The position numbers were made by a program, and so were the translations under genes. From Gnetum montanum (taxonomy: Eukaryota > Streptophyta > Gnetopsida > Gnetales > Gnetaceae): a stretch of DNA of 58,000 nucleotides. The notes under the pieces are model-generated. The model saw nothing but the letters and a program-made list of their open reading frames with translations, had not been told where the DNA came from and ran no database searches. The stretch is taken from contig MNCI01034627.1 of NCBI GenBank assembly GCA_015680685.1, positions 835,193-893,192 of the forward strand, written 5' to 3'. Positions 22,753 to 33,340 of this stretch are shown here, in pieces (position 1 is the first letter of the stretch; each line of letters begins with the position of its first letter).

Positions 22753-23583
22753 AACATAAATTAAATATTTGGGATTCTATTGCTTTATGACTTACAACCA
22801 AATATCTTAGATTTTTGCTATAACCAAACACCCTAAATGTTTCTTATAAACGATCAAAAGATACCACCATGGTTTTGAAACAAAAACTCTAAATCTTACC
22901 CTTTTTGGATGCTAATTTAAAAGAACTAAAAACAAGATAAAGTAGACACAAAAATGCTAATGAAAAGATGCTCAAGTAATTAAATTATTGTTTGTTAAAG
23001 ATTTGTGTTTCAAGTCACACTTGAAACATTGTTATGTTTTATAGTTTTGATCCAACAAAGCAAACACAAGAATCTTCATCTAGTGTGTGTATCCCACTTC
23101 TGGTAACGGGACCTTACACCATAGCCTCTGTAGTCATTGAATGTATACACCGAACATGTATTGAAAGTACCCTTTAAGGTCACATTATAGTTCCTTTTCC
23201 AAGAGTCAAAGGGTAAAATAATCTCATGAAATCACATACCAGAGTAAAAAGTCAAAATAAAGCCAATGCATCAACAATGGTTAATCTCATACATTAATCT
23301 CATACATTATGTAACCGTCGCTTTAAAGCGGAGGTGAGTGCCGTCTCAGAGTGGTTTTTGGGATACCCTGTAGATTACGATATCACAAGGGACCGTCTTA
23401 GTCAAATCTATTCAAAATCTCGAATCCGATTGGTGTAACCTTGCCGGCTTCAAACGTTTTAATGGTCTCCAACCGTCCGATAAAGGCTCTCCAGCAGCTT
23501 ACCCGCCTTTCCGTGCGCGCATTCAAGTCTCTTTTTGAAATGCGCTATCATTTGCGCACAGACCTGCACTCTCCGCCCGATTC
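22753..23583. other. Upstream region of the KCS-like gene
   Basis: AT-rich to about 23280, then CpG-containing. ATTAATCTCATACATTA is partly duplicated at about 23280-23310. TACGATATCAC at 23376-23386 is an 11-base match to the boxes in the LTR at 37503. Nothing else is recognised. Confidence 0.4.
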
Positions 23584-23590
23584 TATTTAA
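23584..23590 (+). promoter_or_regulatory. Probable TATA box of the KCS-like gene
   Basis: TATTTAA lies 58 bases before the ATG. That would place transcription start near 23615 and give a leader of about 30 nt. Confidence 0.45.
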
Positions 23591-23647
23591 ACCTGCAGCA
23601 CTGGGTCTATCCCGTTAAGGGTGTCAGTCCAATATTTAAGCAGAGAG

Positions 23648-25099
23648 ATGGAGCTAGATCTGCCAATACTGCAGCAGATTCTCATAGCGTGCGCCGTGGC
23701 GGTGGCCGTCGCGCTGAAACTGCTGCGCGACAGGCGCAGTCGGTGCTGCTACCTGGTGGACTACAGCTGCTACCACCCTCCCGACGAGTGCAAGTTCAAC
23801 ACGGAGGCCATGATCTACGTGGGAATCAACCAGCTGCGGCCTGTCTCGGCCGAAGGCCTGGATCTGCAATGGCGGATTCACCTGCGCTCCGGTCTGGGAG
23901 AGGAAACCTGCGTCTCAAAATTCGTGCTCTTCTCGGAGGACTTGAACGCCAGCGTCGACGAATCCCGCGGAGAAGTGGAGGAGGCCTTCACGGCGGTGTT
24001 GGACGACCTCTTCTCGAAAACCGGCGTGAAACCGGAGGACATCGACATTCTCATCGTCACGATCAGCACCTTCGGCACGGCGCCGTCGCCGACGGCGTGG
24101 GTGGTGAACCGCTACAAGATGCGGCAGGACGTGAAATCCTTCAATCTCTCCGGTCTGGGCTGCTCCGCGAACCTCATCGGCGTATCCATGGCCAAGGATT
24201 TGCTGTCGCTGTATCCGGAATCGTACGCGCTGGTGGTGGGAACCGAGCCCATCAGCATCAAATACACGGGCCTGGATAAGACCATGATGGTCACCAGCTG
24301 CCTCTTCCGCGTCGGCGGCAATGCCGTTCTGCTCTCCAACCGCGCCGGCGAGGCCCGCCGTGCCCGGATGCGCCTGCGGCAGGTCGTGCGCACCATCTAC
24401 TCCGCCGACGCCGCCTACGGCTGCGTGGCCACCACCGAGGACGCCGACGGCATCTACGGAATATCCCTGCAACCCTGCCTGGTCGATATTGCCACCGAGG
24501 CTCTGCGCCGGAATATTCGGAAACTGGCGCTCCGGGTGCTCCCGCTGCGCGAGCTGCTCCGTTACGCCTTCTACGGCCTGCTGCTCCCGCGTCTCCGTCG
24601 CCGGAAAAACGGTACCGGCGCCACCACCGAGCTGCCTCCGAAGCCGTACGTGCCGGATTTCCGGACGGTGATCCAGCATTTCTGCATCCAGCCGGGCGGA
24701 CGCGCCGTGGTGAACGGCGTCGGAAACCTTCTGGGGCTCACCGACTACGATCTGGAGCCGTCCCGCATGGCCCTGCATCGGTTCGGGAACACGTCCACCT
24801 CCGGGGTCTGGTACGAGGTCGCGTACATGGATGCCAAGAGGCGCCTGCGTCGTGGGGATCGACTGTGGCAGATTGCGCTCGGTGCCGGGTTCGAGTCCAA
24901 CTTCGCCGTGTGGGAAGTGCTACGCGAGGCCGATCCCGCGGCCGCGAATGTGTGGGATGATGTTATTCATCGCTATCCCTGCGACACCAGGAATCGGTTT
25001 TCCCATGTGTATGGCCCAGAGGTTGTTAACTATTTGCAGGCGCTCGAGCGAGGAGAATATCCCCCCATGCCGTGGCAAACGCTTGAGGTTCCGCTCTAG
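23648..25099 (+). CDS. 3-ketoacyl-CoA synthase (KCS) family protein, atypical active site
   Basis: Intact 483-codon, intronless frame. KCS enzymes condense malonyl-CoA with acyl-CoA in the ER to start very-long-chain fatty acid elongation (waxes, suberin, sphingolipids). I chose the ATG at 23648 (purine at -3, G at +4). The frame stays open upstream only to a GTG at 23621, which is not a usual plant start. A hydrophobic segment (residues 7-26) is a probable membrane anchor. The KCS/FAE1 body follows, with GLGEET near 85, the active-site Cys172 in SGLGCSAN, SCLFRVGGNAVLLSN near 218-232, and HFCIQPGGRAV and LHRFGNTSTS near the C-terminus. By alignment to Arabidopsis FAE1 numbering, C223, H387, H420 and N424 are kept (C172, H344, H377, N381). 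H391 is Gln348 and H302 is Ile250. The usual NCS before the Cys region is TIS. GC content is far above the flanks. It could be non-catalytic or altered in mechanism; the frame shows no decay. Confidence 0.93.
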   Translation: MELDLPILQQILIACAVAVAVALKLLRDRRSRCCYLVDYSCYHPPDECKFNTEAMIYVGINQLRPVSAEGLDLQWRIHLRSGLGEETCVSKFVLFSEDLNASVDESRGEVEEAFTAVLDDLFSKTGVKPEDIDILIVTISTFGTAPSPTAWVVNRYKMRQDVKSFNLSGLGCSANLIGVSMAKDLLSLYPESYALVVGTEPISIKYTGLDKTMMVTSCLFRVGGNAVLLSNRAGEARRARMRLRQVVRTIYSADAAYGCVATTEDADGIYGISLQPCLVDIATEALRRNIRKLALRVLPLRELLRYAFYGLLLPRLRRRKNGTGATTELPPKPYVPDFRTVIQHFCIQPGGRAVVNGVGNLLGLTDYDLEPSRMALHRFGNTSTSGVWYEVAYMDAKRRLRRGDRLWQIALGAGFESNFAVWEVLREADPAAANVWDDVIHRYPCDTRNRFSHVYGPEVVNYLQALERGEYPPMPWQTLEVPL

Positions 25100-26637
25100 G
25101 GTTACGTTGTGGCCGGATCAATGGTTTTTTTTTTTTTTCTGTTCTAAAATTATTATTAATCACATCCATCGATGAAGGTATGCTAGGTATTCGTTGAACA
25201 AGTTCAATTTATAAGTTTTGCAAAATGCAATTTAACTATTTAAGCTATTTATCTGTGGTTTCTGGTTGCCCAAGAGATTCTTTGGAACTGCGCTGTTGCA
25301 GCGGTCGGGGGATTTGTCTGTATGGGCAGTGTTATGTATCGTGGTTTGCTGATAGATTCAGAAGTATCTGTGTCTGCTCATGCTTTCAGTGGTATGTTAA
25401 GTCTCACGTATAAACCCCACCCAAATTCTAATGCAAACTTTTTGTTCATTAAACTATTGTTAATTTTGTTCTTATTGGTTACGTCTTGTAAAATGGCGTA
25501 TGGTACGGTTTTTGAAAACATTAAATACTATAATTGAATTTTGTCTGGTACAACCGAATCTTTTCTCGTCGTCAAGAACAGAAGGCATTAAATCTTCTGA
25601 AAATTTGTTGTCTTTTTATGAAACATTCATGCTAAGCGATAAACGCAACAAAGTTATAATCTGTCCCATATGCAAAGTATTATATTGAAGAATTCACCAA
25701 TTATCGGATACGGATGAAATTCTACCACAAAAGCGATTTTTAACCACTGTTACTGCTATTGTCACTGAGGTAGTAACGGTTGAGAAAATGCAGAAGGGCT
25801 TACGCTGGTTCCTCGGCTTCTGCTTTCAAATAGTAGTTTCACGTGCGATGGGTTGAACGTAACGCTGGTGACGTTAGGAATGCGATTATCATAGGGATTT
25901 TCTGGGCGACCATTGAAAACCATGGATATCACGTCAACACTATTTTCATGGCACCTTTGATTTCGGTCACCGTGTTTTCCATCGCATTTTTTACTTTGGC
26001 CAGTCTGTCTGCATTGGAATAATTAGTCCTGTTGTCTTGTCAGCAGAACTGTGCGTTCAAGTGATGGACGTTAAAATAAAAATACATATCAAAGTATAGG
26101 CAGGAAACTAGATTAAGAGTTTTGGACTTATGTTGCTTCTACACATCACTAGAGGTGTAAGCACTGTTCTTTTGGCGAATTCAAACACTTTCTTACATCT
26201 TCAATGGGTATTTGGCAAAATTTGAACACGTTTGCATTTTCTATACATCGGGAATGCACCTTGCATCGGAAAAATGCTTATTTTCGACGCATTGATTATA
26301 TGTAATGGTATTGATTGTATTTCGTTTTCGTCCAGTAAGGAGTTTCGTAAGGTTTTTCGTAATGGACATGTAGGTGTAGTTCATTGTCAAATAGGATTAT
26401 TTCAAACGAGAATCAGAATTAATGTAATTTATGAAGAGGATTTAGTATCGAAGACCCTGGATTGGACTGGACCTGTCCCTCAATGAAGTGCTGTCGCTTT
26501 GCAGCGCTACTCCTTTGTCTTAAGCTAAATAATCAACAATGGCAGAAAGTAACTGATCGTTGTGGAAGTCATAAAAAAGTTGTTCTCATCTTTAAAGTTG
26601 GAAGCGCAGTCCGTGCAAAGTTGTTTTTGTCAGCATT
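25100..26637. other. 3' flank of the KCS-like gene, no further gene recognised
   Basis: A run of 17 T lies at about 25122-25138, soon after the stop. No canonical AATAAA was found close to the stop codon. Several frames of 60-85 codons (25225-25413, 25322-25537, 26232-26486, 26462-26656) have no recognisable domain and no codon bias like the KCS gene. The stretch is richer in CpG than the surrounding repeats, so it may be old single-copy DNA. Confidence 0.45.
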
Positions 26638-26938
26638 TGAGGCTGTGTATTGCTAGCTTCAGATAAAGAGAAAATAAAAATAAAAATAAAACAGAACAAA
26701 CAGAGGTAATTGAATTTTACGTTTTTATTCAACTGATAATGGTCTTTAAATAGTCAAATACATTAATGGAAAATAACAACTAAATCTTAATATGAAGCAA
26801 TTTCTAAAGAAAATATCATTGAATCTTAATATGAAGCAACTTCTAAAGAAACAAAATAGCAACTGAATCCTTAAGGATAGTTCCTAAAGACTTGGACAAA
26901 CAAAAAATAGTGTGTTTAACAGTTAAACATATTTAACA
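26638..26938 (-). repeat. Copia 3' LTR
   Basis: Shares with 31124-31430 the segments CAGATAAAG, TTTTTATTCAACTGATAATGG, GGATAGTTCCTAAAGACT and ATTTAACACC-like ends. On the minus strand it opens TGTTAAATATG after a short purine stretch (CATAAAGG). Confidence 0.8.
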
Positions 26939-27003
26939 CCTTTATGAAATTGAAAGTTTGCATACACAAGAATCATTTAATGTGCAGACTTCAAGGTGCT
27001 TTT

Positions 27004-27446
27004 TCAACTTTTGGAATGTTGATAACTTGAGGGGTCTTTGGTTAGAATATTAGCGAGTTGAGCTTCACTCTTACAAAACACTAAATCAATAACACCATCG
27101 TTGTATAGATCATGCAAAAAGTAAAATATCACATCAATATGTTTGCTTCTTCTATGTAGCACAAGATTTTTGGATAACTTTATGACAAAATTGTTGTTAC
27201 AGAAAATTGTAGCAGCTCCCTCTTGCTTGAAATATAGCTCATTAAGAATTTTTCCTAGCCAAATAGCTTGGCAAACACAAGATGTTGTAGCAACAAATTC
27301 AACCTCTGTGGTTGACAATGCGACAATTGATTGCTTCTTGGATGACCATGAAATGAAACAACCCCTATGCCCATCATAAAAACATATCCCAAAGTGCTTT
27401 TCCTATCATCTTGATCTTTTGCATAATCACTATCAGTAAATTCCAC
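27004..27446 (-). pseudogene. Copia RNase H relic
   Basis: The minus strand encodes MSTTEVEFVATTSCVCQAIW and later HRRSKHIDVIFYFLHD, the standard copia RNase H signature. The catalytic-type DSDYAKD appears in an overlapping shifted frame (27255-27446), so a frameshift separates the two halves. Confidence 0.85.
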
Positions 27447-28576
27447 AAAATCAGATTTCTCACCTTGTAAAATAGCCCAAAATCTTTAGTCCCTTGCAAG
27501 TAATGAAATATTCTTTTAGTAGCCAACAAATGCATATTCTTTGGAGACTCAATGTATCTGCTGATAAGACTTATAACATGCATTATATCGAGTTTAGTTG
27601 CAATCAAATACATTAGACTCTCAACAATTTGCTTGTAAAGTGTAGCCTCCACCTTGCTTCCTTTAGGATCTTTGTTTAGCCTCAAGCCAATCTCAGTTCG
27701 ACTACTTATAGTATTGCAATCCTTCATCTTGAACCTCTCCAAAATTTCTCTAACATACTTTTTTTGAGAAATAAAGATTCCAATGGGGGATTGCACTACT
27801 TCCATGCCAAGATAGTAATACATTTTTCCAAAATTAGTCATTTCAAACTTATCCATCATTGACTTCTTAAATTTTTCAAACGAATCATTATCATTCATAG
27901 TGAAAATAAGATTATCAACTTATAAATATACAATGAACGCTTTTCCTTTATCAATCTTTGTAAAAAGTGTATTTTCATATGGACATTTTTGAAATCCCTC
28001 AAAAAAATAGGTATTTATATGACTATACCAAGCTCTTGAAGCTTGTTTTAGTCCATACAAAGCCTTTTTTTATTTATAGACCTTGTGCTCACTACCAAGC
28101 TTCATAAAACTAGGGGGCTGATCAATAAATACTTGTTCCTCCAAGTCTCCATGCAAGAATGCAGACTTGACATCCATTTGGAAGATAGGCCATGAATTTT
28201 GTGCTTCTAGTGCAATCACCAATTTGATTATATCATGCCTTGCAACATGAGCAAAGACTTCTTTATAGTCAATCCCATATTCTTGCTTGTATCCCTTAGC
28301 CACCAATCGCACCTTATACTTATCAACTTCATTACTCTCCTTTAGTTTTGTTTTGAAGACCCACTTCACACCAATGGTTTTATGCCCTTTTGGAAGATCA
28401 ACCAGCTCCAAAGTACCATTTCTCTCAATGGCTTCAATTTCATCCTCCATTGCCTTTCTCCATTTTGATTCTTTAATAGTACTTTCAAAAGTTATGGGAT
28501 CACAATCTACAAACAAAACAAAGTGGGTTATTGGGTCATCAGATTGGTCAATCCCAGTTACCTCATAATCCATCAT
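27374..28576 (-). pseudogene. Copia reverse transcriptase relic
   Basis: The piece at 28070-28576 carries KWVFKTKL, RLVAKGYKQEYGIDY and FQMDVKSAFLHGDL. The piece at 27374-27898 carries FGKMYYYLGMEV. The catalytic YVDD site at 27911-27925 has decayed to a stop followed by VDN, so the enzyme is dead at its active site. Confidence 0.9.
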
Positions 28577-28786
28577 CCATAAGGGTCTTTTTCAAATACG
28601 GCAAGATTTAGCTGCTACTGCTATTGGTGAAGTCTTGGCCTGCATAGTTCTTGGTGCTTCAACCTTCATGGCTTTTGGGATTTTAGCATTCAAAGTTCTT
28701 GGTGCTTTGAAGTCTGTAGTTCTAGGTTTTGTAGTTTTGGGTGTTGTAGAATTTGCAGTTTTAGTGTCAAAAATAATTAAAGTAGG

Positions 28787-29640
28787 CTATTGCCCATTCC
28801 AATTCCAAGTGCTCTTTTCATCAAAGATGACATCTTTGCTAGTTACAATCTTCTTTGTTAGAGGATTATATAATTTATATGCTTTGGATGCTTCACTTAC
28901 GCCAAGAAAGATACAATTTTCACTCTTATCCTCCAACTTTTCCCTCTTCTCATTGGGGATATGTGCATAGGTAATACAACCAAAGATTCTAAAGTGATCC
29001 ACTATTGGTTTCCTCCCACTCCAAGCCTCTTTTGGTGTCATGTTTTGAACAGAAAAGGTGTGACTTCTGTTCAAAACATGGATGCTCCAATTCATAGCCT
29101 CTAGCTAGAAACTCTTTGGAATACTTCTTTTTGCCAAGAGGTTTCTCACCATATTGAGGATGGTTCTATTTTTCCTCTTCCATTCTGTTGTGGTGTATAG
29201 GGGGCTGTGAGCTCTCTTCAAATGCCATGATTCTCACAAAAATCATCAAACTCTTTTGAATAATATTCTCCTCCACGATTTGTACAAAGAGTCTTAATGA
29301 TCTTTCCAGACTCATTTTCAACATGCACCTTGAAACTTTTAAATGCATTTAAAGCTTCAGACTTCTCCTACAAAAAATAAACCTAACTATACTCAATGAA
29401 GGTGATCAAGTACCTTTTATCTCTATTTAAAGATGGTTTTATTGACCCACAAATGTCAGAGTGAACCAACTCAAGGATATTTTTTGCTCTCCATGATTTT
29501 CCTTAAAAGAATTGAAAACGATGTTGCTTACCAACAACACATTCTTCACAGACTCTAAAAGGAATTGTAATTTGAGGAAGACCAGTCATCATATTTTTCT
29601 ATTGTAGAGTCTTTAATCCTCCAAAATTCAAGTGGCCATA
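28787..29640 (-). pseudogene. Copia integrase relic
   Basis: 28787-29095 encodes the end of the integrase region (MTPKEAWSGRKPIVDHFRIF, then VTSKDVIFDE). 29166-29348 contains remains of the core around AFEESSQPPIHHNRM. Stops and frameshifts separate the pieces. Confidence 0.8.
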
Positions 29641-29649
29641 GTGAAAATG

Positions 29650-30043
29650 TCAAAGCCATGTTGGGTCGTTTACTTCAACCTTCAAGCAAGATTGAGCACT
29701 TTCTATCCTCAATGGAAATAATCTGTTGGAGCTCATTTGAACAAGTGCAATAGCTCCTCTTAAAGGATCATAAATTTCACAAGCATGCTTCTGAAGGGTT
29801 ATTACATAACCCTTCTCTTGCAATTGACCAACACTTAACAAATTGCTTTTCAAATCAGGAACAAAAGAAAACATTGGAAATTGTTTCTACAAAACCATTC
29901 TTGGTTCTAATGTTAATATCCTCCTTTCCTATTACATTTACAGTAGAACAATCACCAAAACTTACTGTAGAATGAAAACTTTCATCTAAGTAGGAAAAAG
30001 AAGACTTACATTCACACATATGGTTGCTGCAGCCAGTATCCAC
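29650..30043 (-). pseudogene. Copia protease and pre-integrase relic
   Basis: 29855-30043 begins MDTGCSNHMCE, the aspartic protease DTG motif of copia elements. 29650-29874 contains VPDLKSNLLSVGQLQEKGYV, the gag-pre-integrase region. They lie in different, slightly overlapping frames, which shows a frameshift. Confidence 0.85.
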
Positions 30044-30067
30044 ATACCATACATTTGACCGAGACTC

Positions 30068-30994
30068 TTAGTTGGCTTGAATTTCCATCAACAAAGTCTT
30101 AGAATCCTCTTCTACAAAATTTGATTTCTCTTCTTTTTCATTGGGTAGTTTAATGTAGCATTCAGAATAATAGTGTTCATATTTATGACATCTAAAGCAT
30201 TCCAGCTTAGATTTGTCAACTTGTCCTCTACCTTTGCCTTGAAGTTTATCAGCATCCCCTTTGAAATGTTTGTTGCCATCTCTATTGCCTTGATCTCCTC
30301 TTCCTCTACCTCTACCTCTACCTCTTCCTCTTAACGAATAATTAAAAGTAGAAGCCTTCAAAGCTTGCTCTTTAGAAGTTGAATTTTGATTCATCTTTTG
30401 TTCATGGACTAACAAAGAACTTTGAAGTTCATCAAGGGAAAGTGCATCAACATCTTTGGATTCTTCAATTGAACAAATGACATAGTTAAACTTGGGGGAT
30501 AGGGAACGTAATATCTTTTCAACAATAATCACATCCTCCATCTTCTCACCTTTAAATCACATGTTATTGGCTATCCTCACTATCTTTGCACAATAGCTAG
30601 TAACAGACTCCCCATCTTTCATCTATAGAGTCTCAAAATCCCTTCTCAAGGCTTAAAGCTATGCATGCTTTACTCTTGAAGACCCTTGATATTTCTTCTT
30701 CATAGAATCCCAAATATCCTTGGAAGTTTCTTTGATAAGAATAGTCTCCAGGATAAAATGATCAATTGCTTGAAATAAATAATTCTTTGCTTTCAAATCT
30801 TTTAGCCTCAATTCCTCCAGCTCTTTTCTTTGTTCATTTGTGAGTGTAGCCTTAGCTGTAGGTGCTACAACACCATCTTCAACAACTTGCCAATACTCCT
30901 TAGAGTTCAAAAAATTTTCCATTGACATGCTCCATTGGTCATAGTGACCATCAAAACATGGGATGGTAGGTTGTACAAAATTTTCAAAGGCCAT
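30068..30994 (-). pseudogene. Copia gag relic with intact zinc knuckle
   Basis: 30659-30994 begins MAFENFVQPTIPCFDGHYDQ, the usual copia gag start. 30068-30541 carries an RG-rich stretch (GRGRGRGRGRGDQ) and the knuckle CFRCHKYEHYYSEC, a complete C-x2-C-x4-H-x4-C. The two pieces are separated by stops. Confidence 0.88.
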
Positions 30995-31100
30995 TTATGC
31001 ACTATTGTGCTCTTCTCTCTAGCCTCCTAAATCGAGTGCACTACTGTGCTTTTCTCTTTAGCCTCATGAACTAGGCTTTTTCTCTAGCCTTCTAAATCGA

Positions 31101-31112
31101 GCTCTGATACCA
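31101..31112 (-). promoter_or_regulatory. Copia primer binding site (initiator tRNA-Met)
   Basis: The minus strand reads TGGTATCAGAGC, the standard plant copia primer site complementary to the 3' end of initiator tRNA-Met, 11 bases inside the LTR. Confidence 0.9.
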
Positions 31113-31123
31113 TTCTTAGCCTC

Positions 31124-31430
31124 TGAGGCTGTCACTACTAGCCTCAGATAAAGGAAAAAATAAAATAAAATAGGGGCAAATAGAGGCAACTGAATTTCAC
31201 ATTTTTATTCAACTGATAATGGCCTTTAAATAGGCAAATACATCAATGGAAATAGCAATTGAATCCTAATACGAAGTACCTTCTAAAGAAAGAAAATAGC
31301 AATTGAATTATAGTATGAAACAACTTTTAAAGAAAGAAAACAACAACTGAATCCCTATGGATAGTTCCTAAAGACTAGGACAAACAAAAAAAGCATGTTT
31401 AACAATTAAACACATTTAATAGGTTTAACA
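31124..31430 (-). repeat. Copia 5' LTR
   Basis: Partner of 26638-26938. On the minus strand it starts TGTTAAACC and ends CAGCCTCA before the primer site. It is a few bases longer than its partner. Confidence 0.8.
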
Positions 31431-32189
31431 CCTAGTATGTAAGCATCTTCAAGAAAGGGTATTTGTTCAATGTTCTTTGCTGGAAGTCTACTTTGATTAT
31501 ATGTTGTTGGAGCAATATATAGATAGATACCCCTCCCTAAACAAAAATAAATAAAGTCTTATGGGTTTTAAAAGGCACATTGTCTTAAGTGCAATGAAAT
31601 TTTGGAAATGAAAGCTTGCTCAAGTGATAGATGGTTATTGCATGAGAACATAAAGTGCGATGAGATAGCAAAGTTGAAAAATCAATTTGTACTACACCAT
31701 CATTTATTTTTTGTTTGACTAGTGACATACCCATCATGTTTGTAGGAAGATGCTTTCAAAATTTAGAGAATTTGAAGGTAAATAGGTCTTTCTTAACATT
31801 AAAGGAAACTTGCTACACAATGGGGTATATATGTCGCATTTCACTAGCATTAACACTTTTTAACATAATGGGTTTTTTCAAATAATATTAACTTTCATGA
31901 TATATATAGTGAAATTAACACTTTGTACTTACGCATCTTTCAAATCAAAAATTTTAACATTACGTGAATACTTCATTGATTAAATATAGTATATATATTT
32001 TTTATGAATCTAAAACTAAAACTAAAATTTTATTACCTCTGAAAACCAAAAGATCTATTGATTTTACATGTTGCATAATTATCATCTCATGTTTTATTAT
32101 AATGTGGGCCTGTACATATATTCTTTGATTTGGCCAAGAGGCCAACACGTTTGGTGCGATGGAGGGTAGGAGGGGAGTGAAGTTTGTCG
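31431..32189. other. AT-rich non-coding stretch
   Basis: No gene or repeat family recognised between the copia element and the triplet minisatellite. Confidence 0.4.
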
Positions 32190-32500
32190 CCCTTGATGGT
32201 TATGGTTACGATGACGGTTACAGTAATGATTATGGTTATAGTTATGATGACTATGACGGTTATGATGATGATTACGATGACGATTACGGTTACGATGATG
32301 ATTACGGTTACGATGACGGTGACGGTTACGGTTATGGTTACGGTGACGGTTACGGTGACGGTGATGGTTACAGTGATGGTTATGGTTACGGTTACAGTGA
32401 TGGTTATGGTTATGATGATGGTTATGGTGATGGTGATAGTTATGGTGACAGTGATGGTTACAATTATGGTGATGGTTACGATGACGATTAAGGTGACGAT
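32190..32500. repeat. Imperfect triplet/hexamer minisatellite (GGTTAY, GATGAY)
   Basis: About 310 bp built from the triplets GGT, GAT, TAC/TAT and GAC, with G or T at the start of most triplets and T or C at the end. Several frames on both strands stay open because the units contain no stops, giving Gly-Tyr-Asp-rich or Val-Thr-Met-rich readings. There is no start context, homology or codon pattern to support a protein. Confidence 0.9.
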
Positions 32501-33099
32501 AATTATGGTGTGATGTAGTGTGCAGTGATGATTACATTGAAGATTATGACGCAATGCAGGGTGGGATGACAATTACTGTGATGGATAACAAATGTAAAAT
32601 GATTATACTAGGTGGGAAAATAAATCTAATGTTTATTTAAGGATATTGTAGAGGTGGAATATTTGAATTCATGCATTTTCAAAAACATAGATCCTACTAC
32701 TATTAGTCCTAATAGAGAAGGTGTAGAACACTCTCATAAGATCAGCAATAGCAACCATCTATTGCAACAAGTAATGCAATTCATGGAGGTTGTGGTAGTG
32801 GGCATGCACATGGGCATGGCTAAGGTGGAGAATGACCATGGATCATAGAAACTAGAAATCTAGAATTGATGACTATAGAGGAGAGAAGACAATTTCTAAA
32901 ATGAGAAGCAAAATGACGTGAATGAGAACAACAACTAATTCTATGAAATTCAGGAGTACATAATTTATGCATGTTTAGTATTTCAAAACAAATATTTAAC
33001 ATAGGGAAATCTTCTCATTTTAGTTATGTACTTACATTGCATATATATTTTTAGGTTTCATCAACTTTGAATTCCCTCTCATCACCTATAAATTCATCC
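32501..33099. other. Non-coding flank between minisatellite and Helitron
   Basis: The minisatellite fades to about 32590. After that no coding sequence is recognised; the Helitron 5' end may lie here, but no terminal TC context could be fixed. Confidence 0.4.
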
Positions 33100-33340
33100 A
33101 ATGCAATGATCCACATTATTGATACTAATAATGTAAATAATCAAGACGAAATCTAGGTTGGTGTCTACCCATACTCAAGTTGGTACATATTTTAATTTAA
33201 ATTTCCAAACATTTTTGTAGGACATTGGAAATGCATTTGCGCTTGTTATTTAAGCAACATTTGTGCCAAAAATCACACATGTAGAAGAAGAACAATTGCA
33301 AGAAGATTAAGAACAACCGCATTATAGTGAGAGTGAGCAC

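Larger units (their letters stand above)
26638..31430 (-). mobile_element. Ty1/copia retrotransposon, full length but dead
   Basis: The two LTRs are 26638-26938 and 31124-31430. Read on the minus strand the order is LTR, tRNA-Met primer site, gag, protease, integrase, reverse transcriptase, RNase H, LTR, which is the copia order. Every domain is interrupted. LTR copies differ by many substitutions and small indels. I could not find matching target duplications (GCATT on the left, CCTAG on the right), so either a boundary is off by some bases or the flanks have decayed. Confidence 0.92.

Noticed and set aside
23621-23647. GTG-initiated nine-residue extension of the KCS-like protein
   Set aside because: Plant nuclear genes seldom start at GTG, and the ATG at 23648 has a good start context.
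23654-24778. Long open frames on the opposite strand and in other frames of the KCS-like gene (up to 287 codons)
   Set aside because: They are by-products of high GC content; composition is Arg/Gly/Ala-rich without any domain.
25225-26656. Additional exons or a second gene downstream of the KCS-like gene
   Set aside because: Frames are short, overlapping and without recognisable domains, and splice sites could not be paired.
26633-31435. Target site duplication of the copia element
   Set aside because: The bases next to the LTRs (GCATT, CCTAG) do not match, so none is claimed.
32190-32500. Possible interstitial telomere repeat (GGTTAC-like)
   Set aside because: The unit is not TTTAGGG or a close variant, and the pattern is a mixture of triplets.
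32087-32572. 161-codon minus-strand frame rich in Thr, Ile and Val
   Set aside because: It is the reverse reading of the triplet minisatellite; no independent support.
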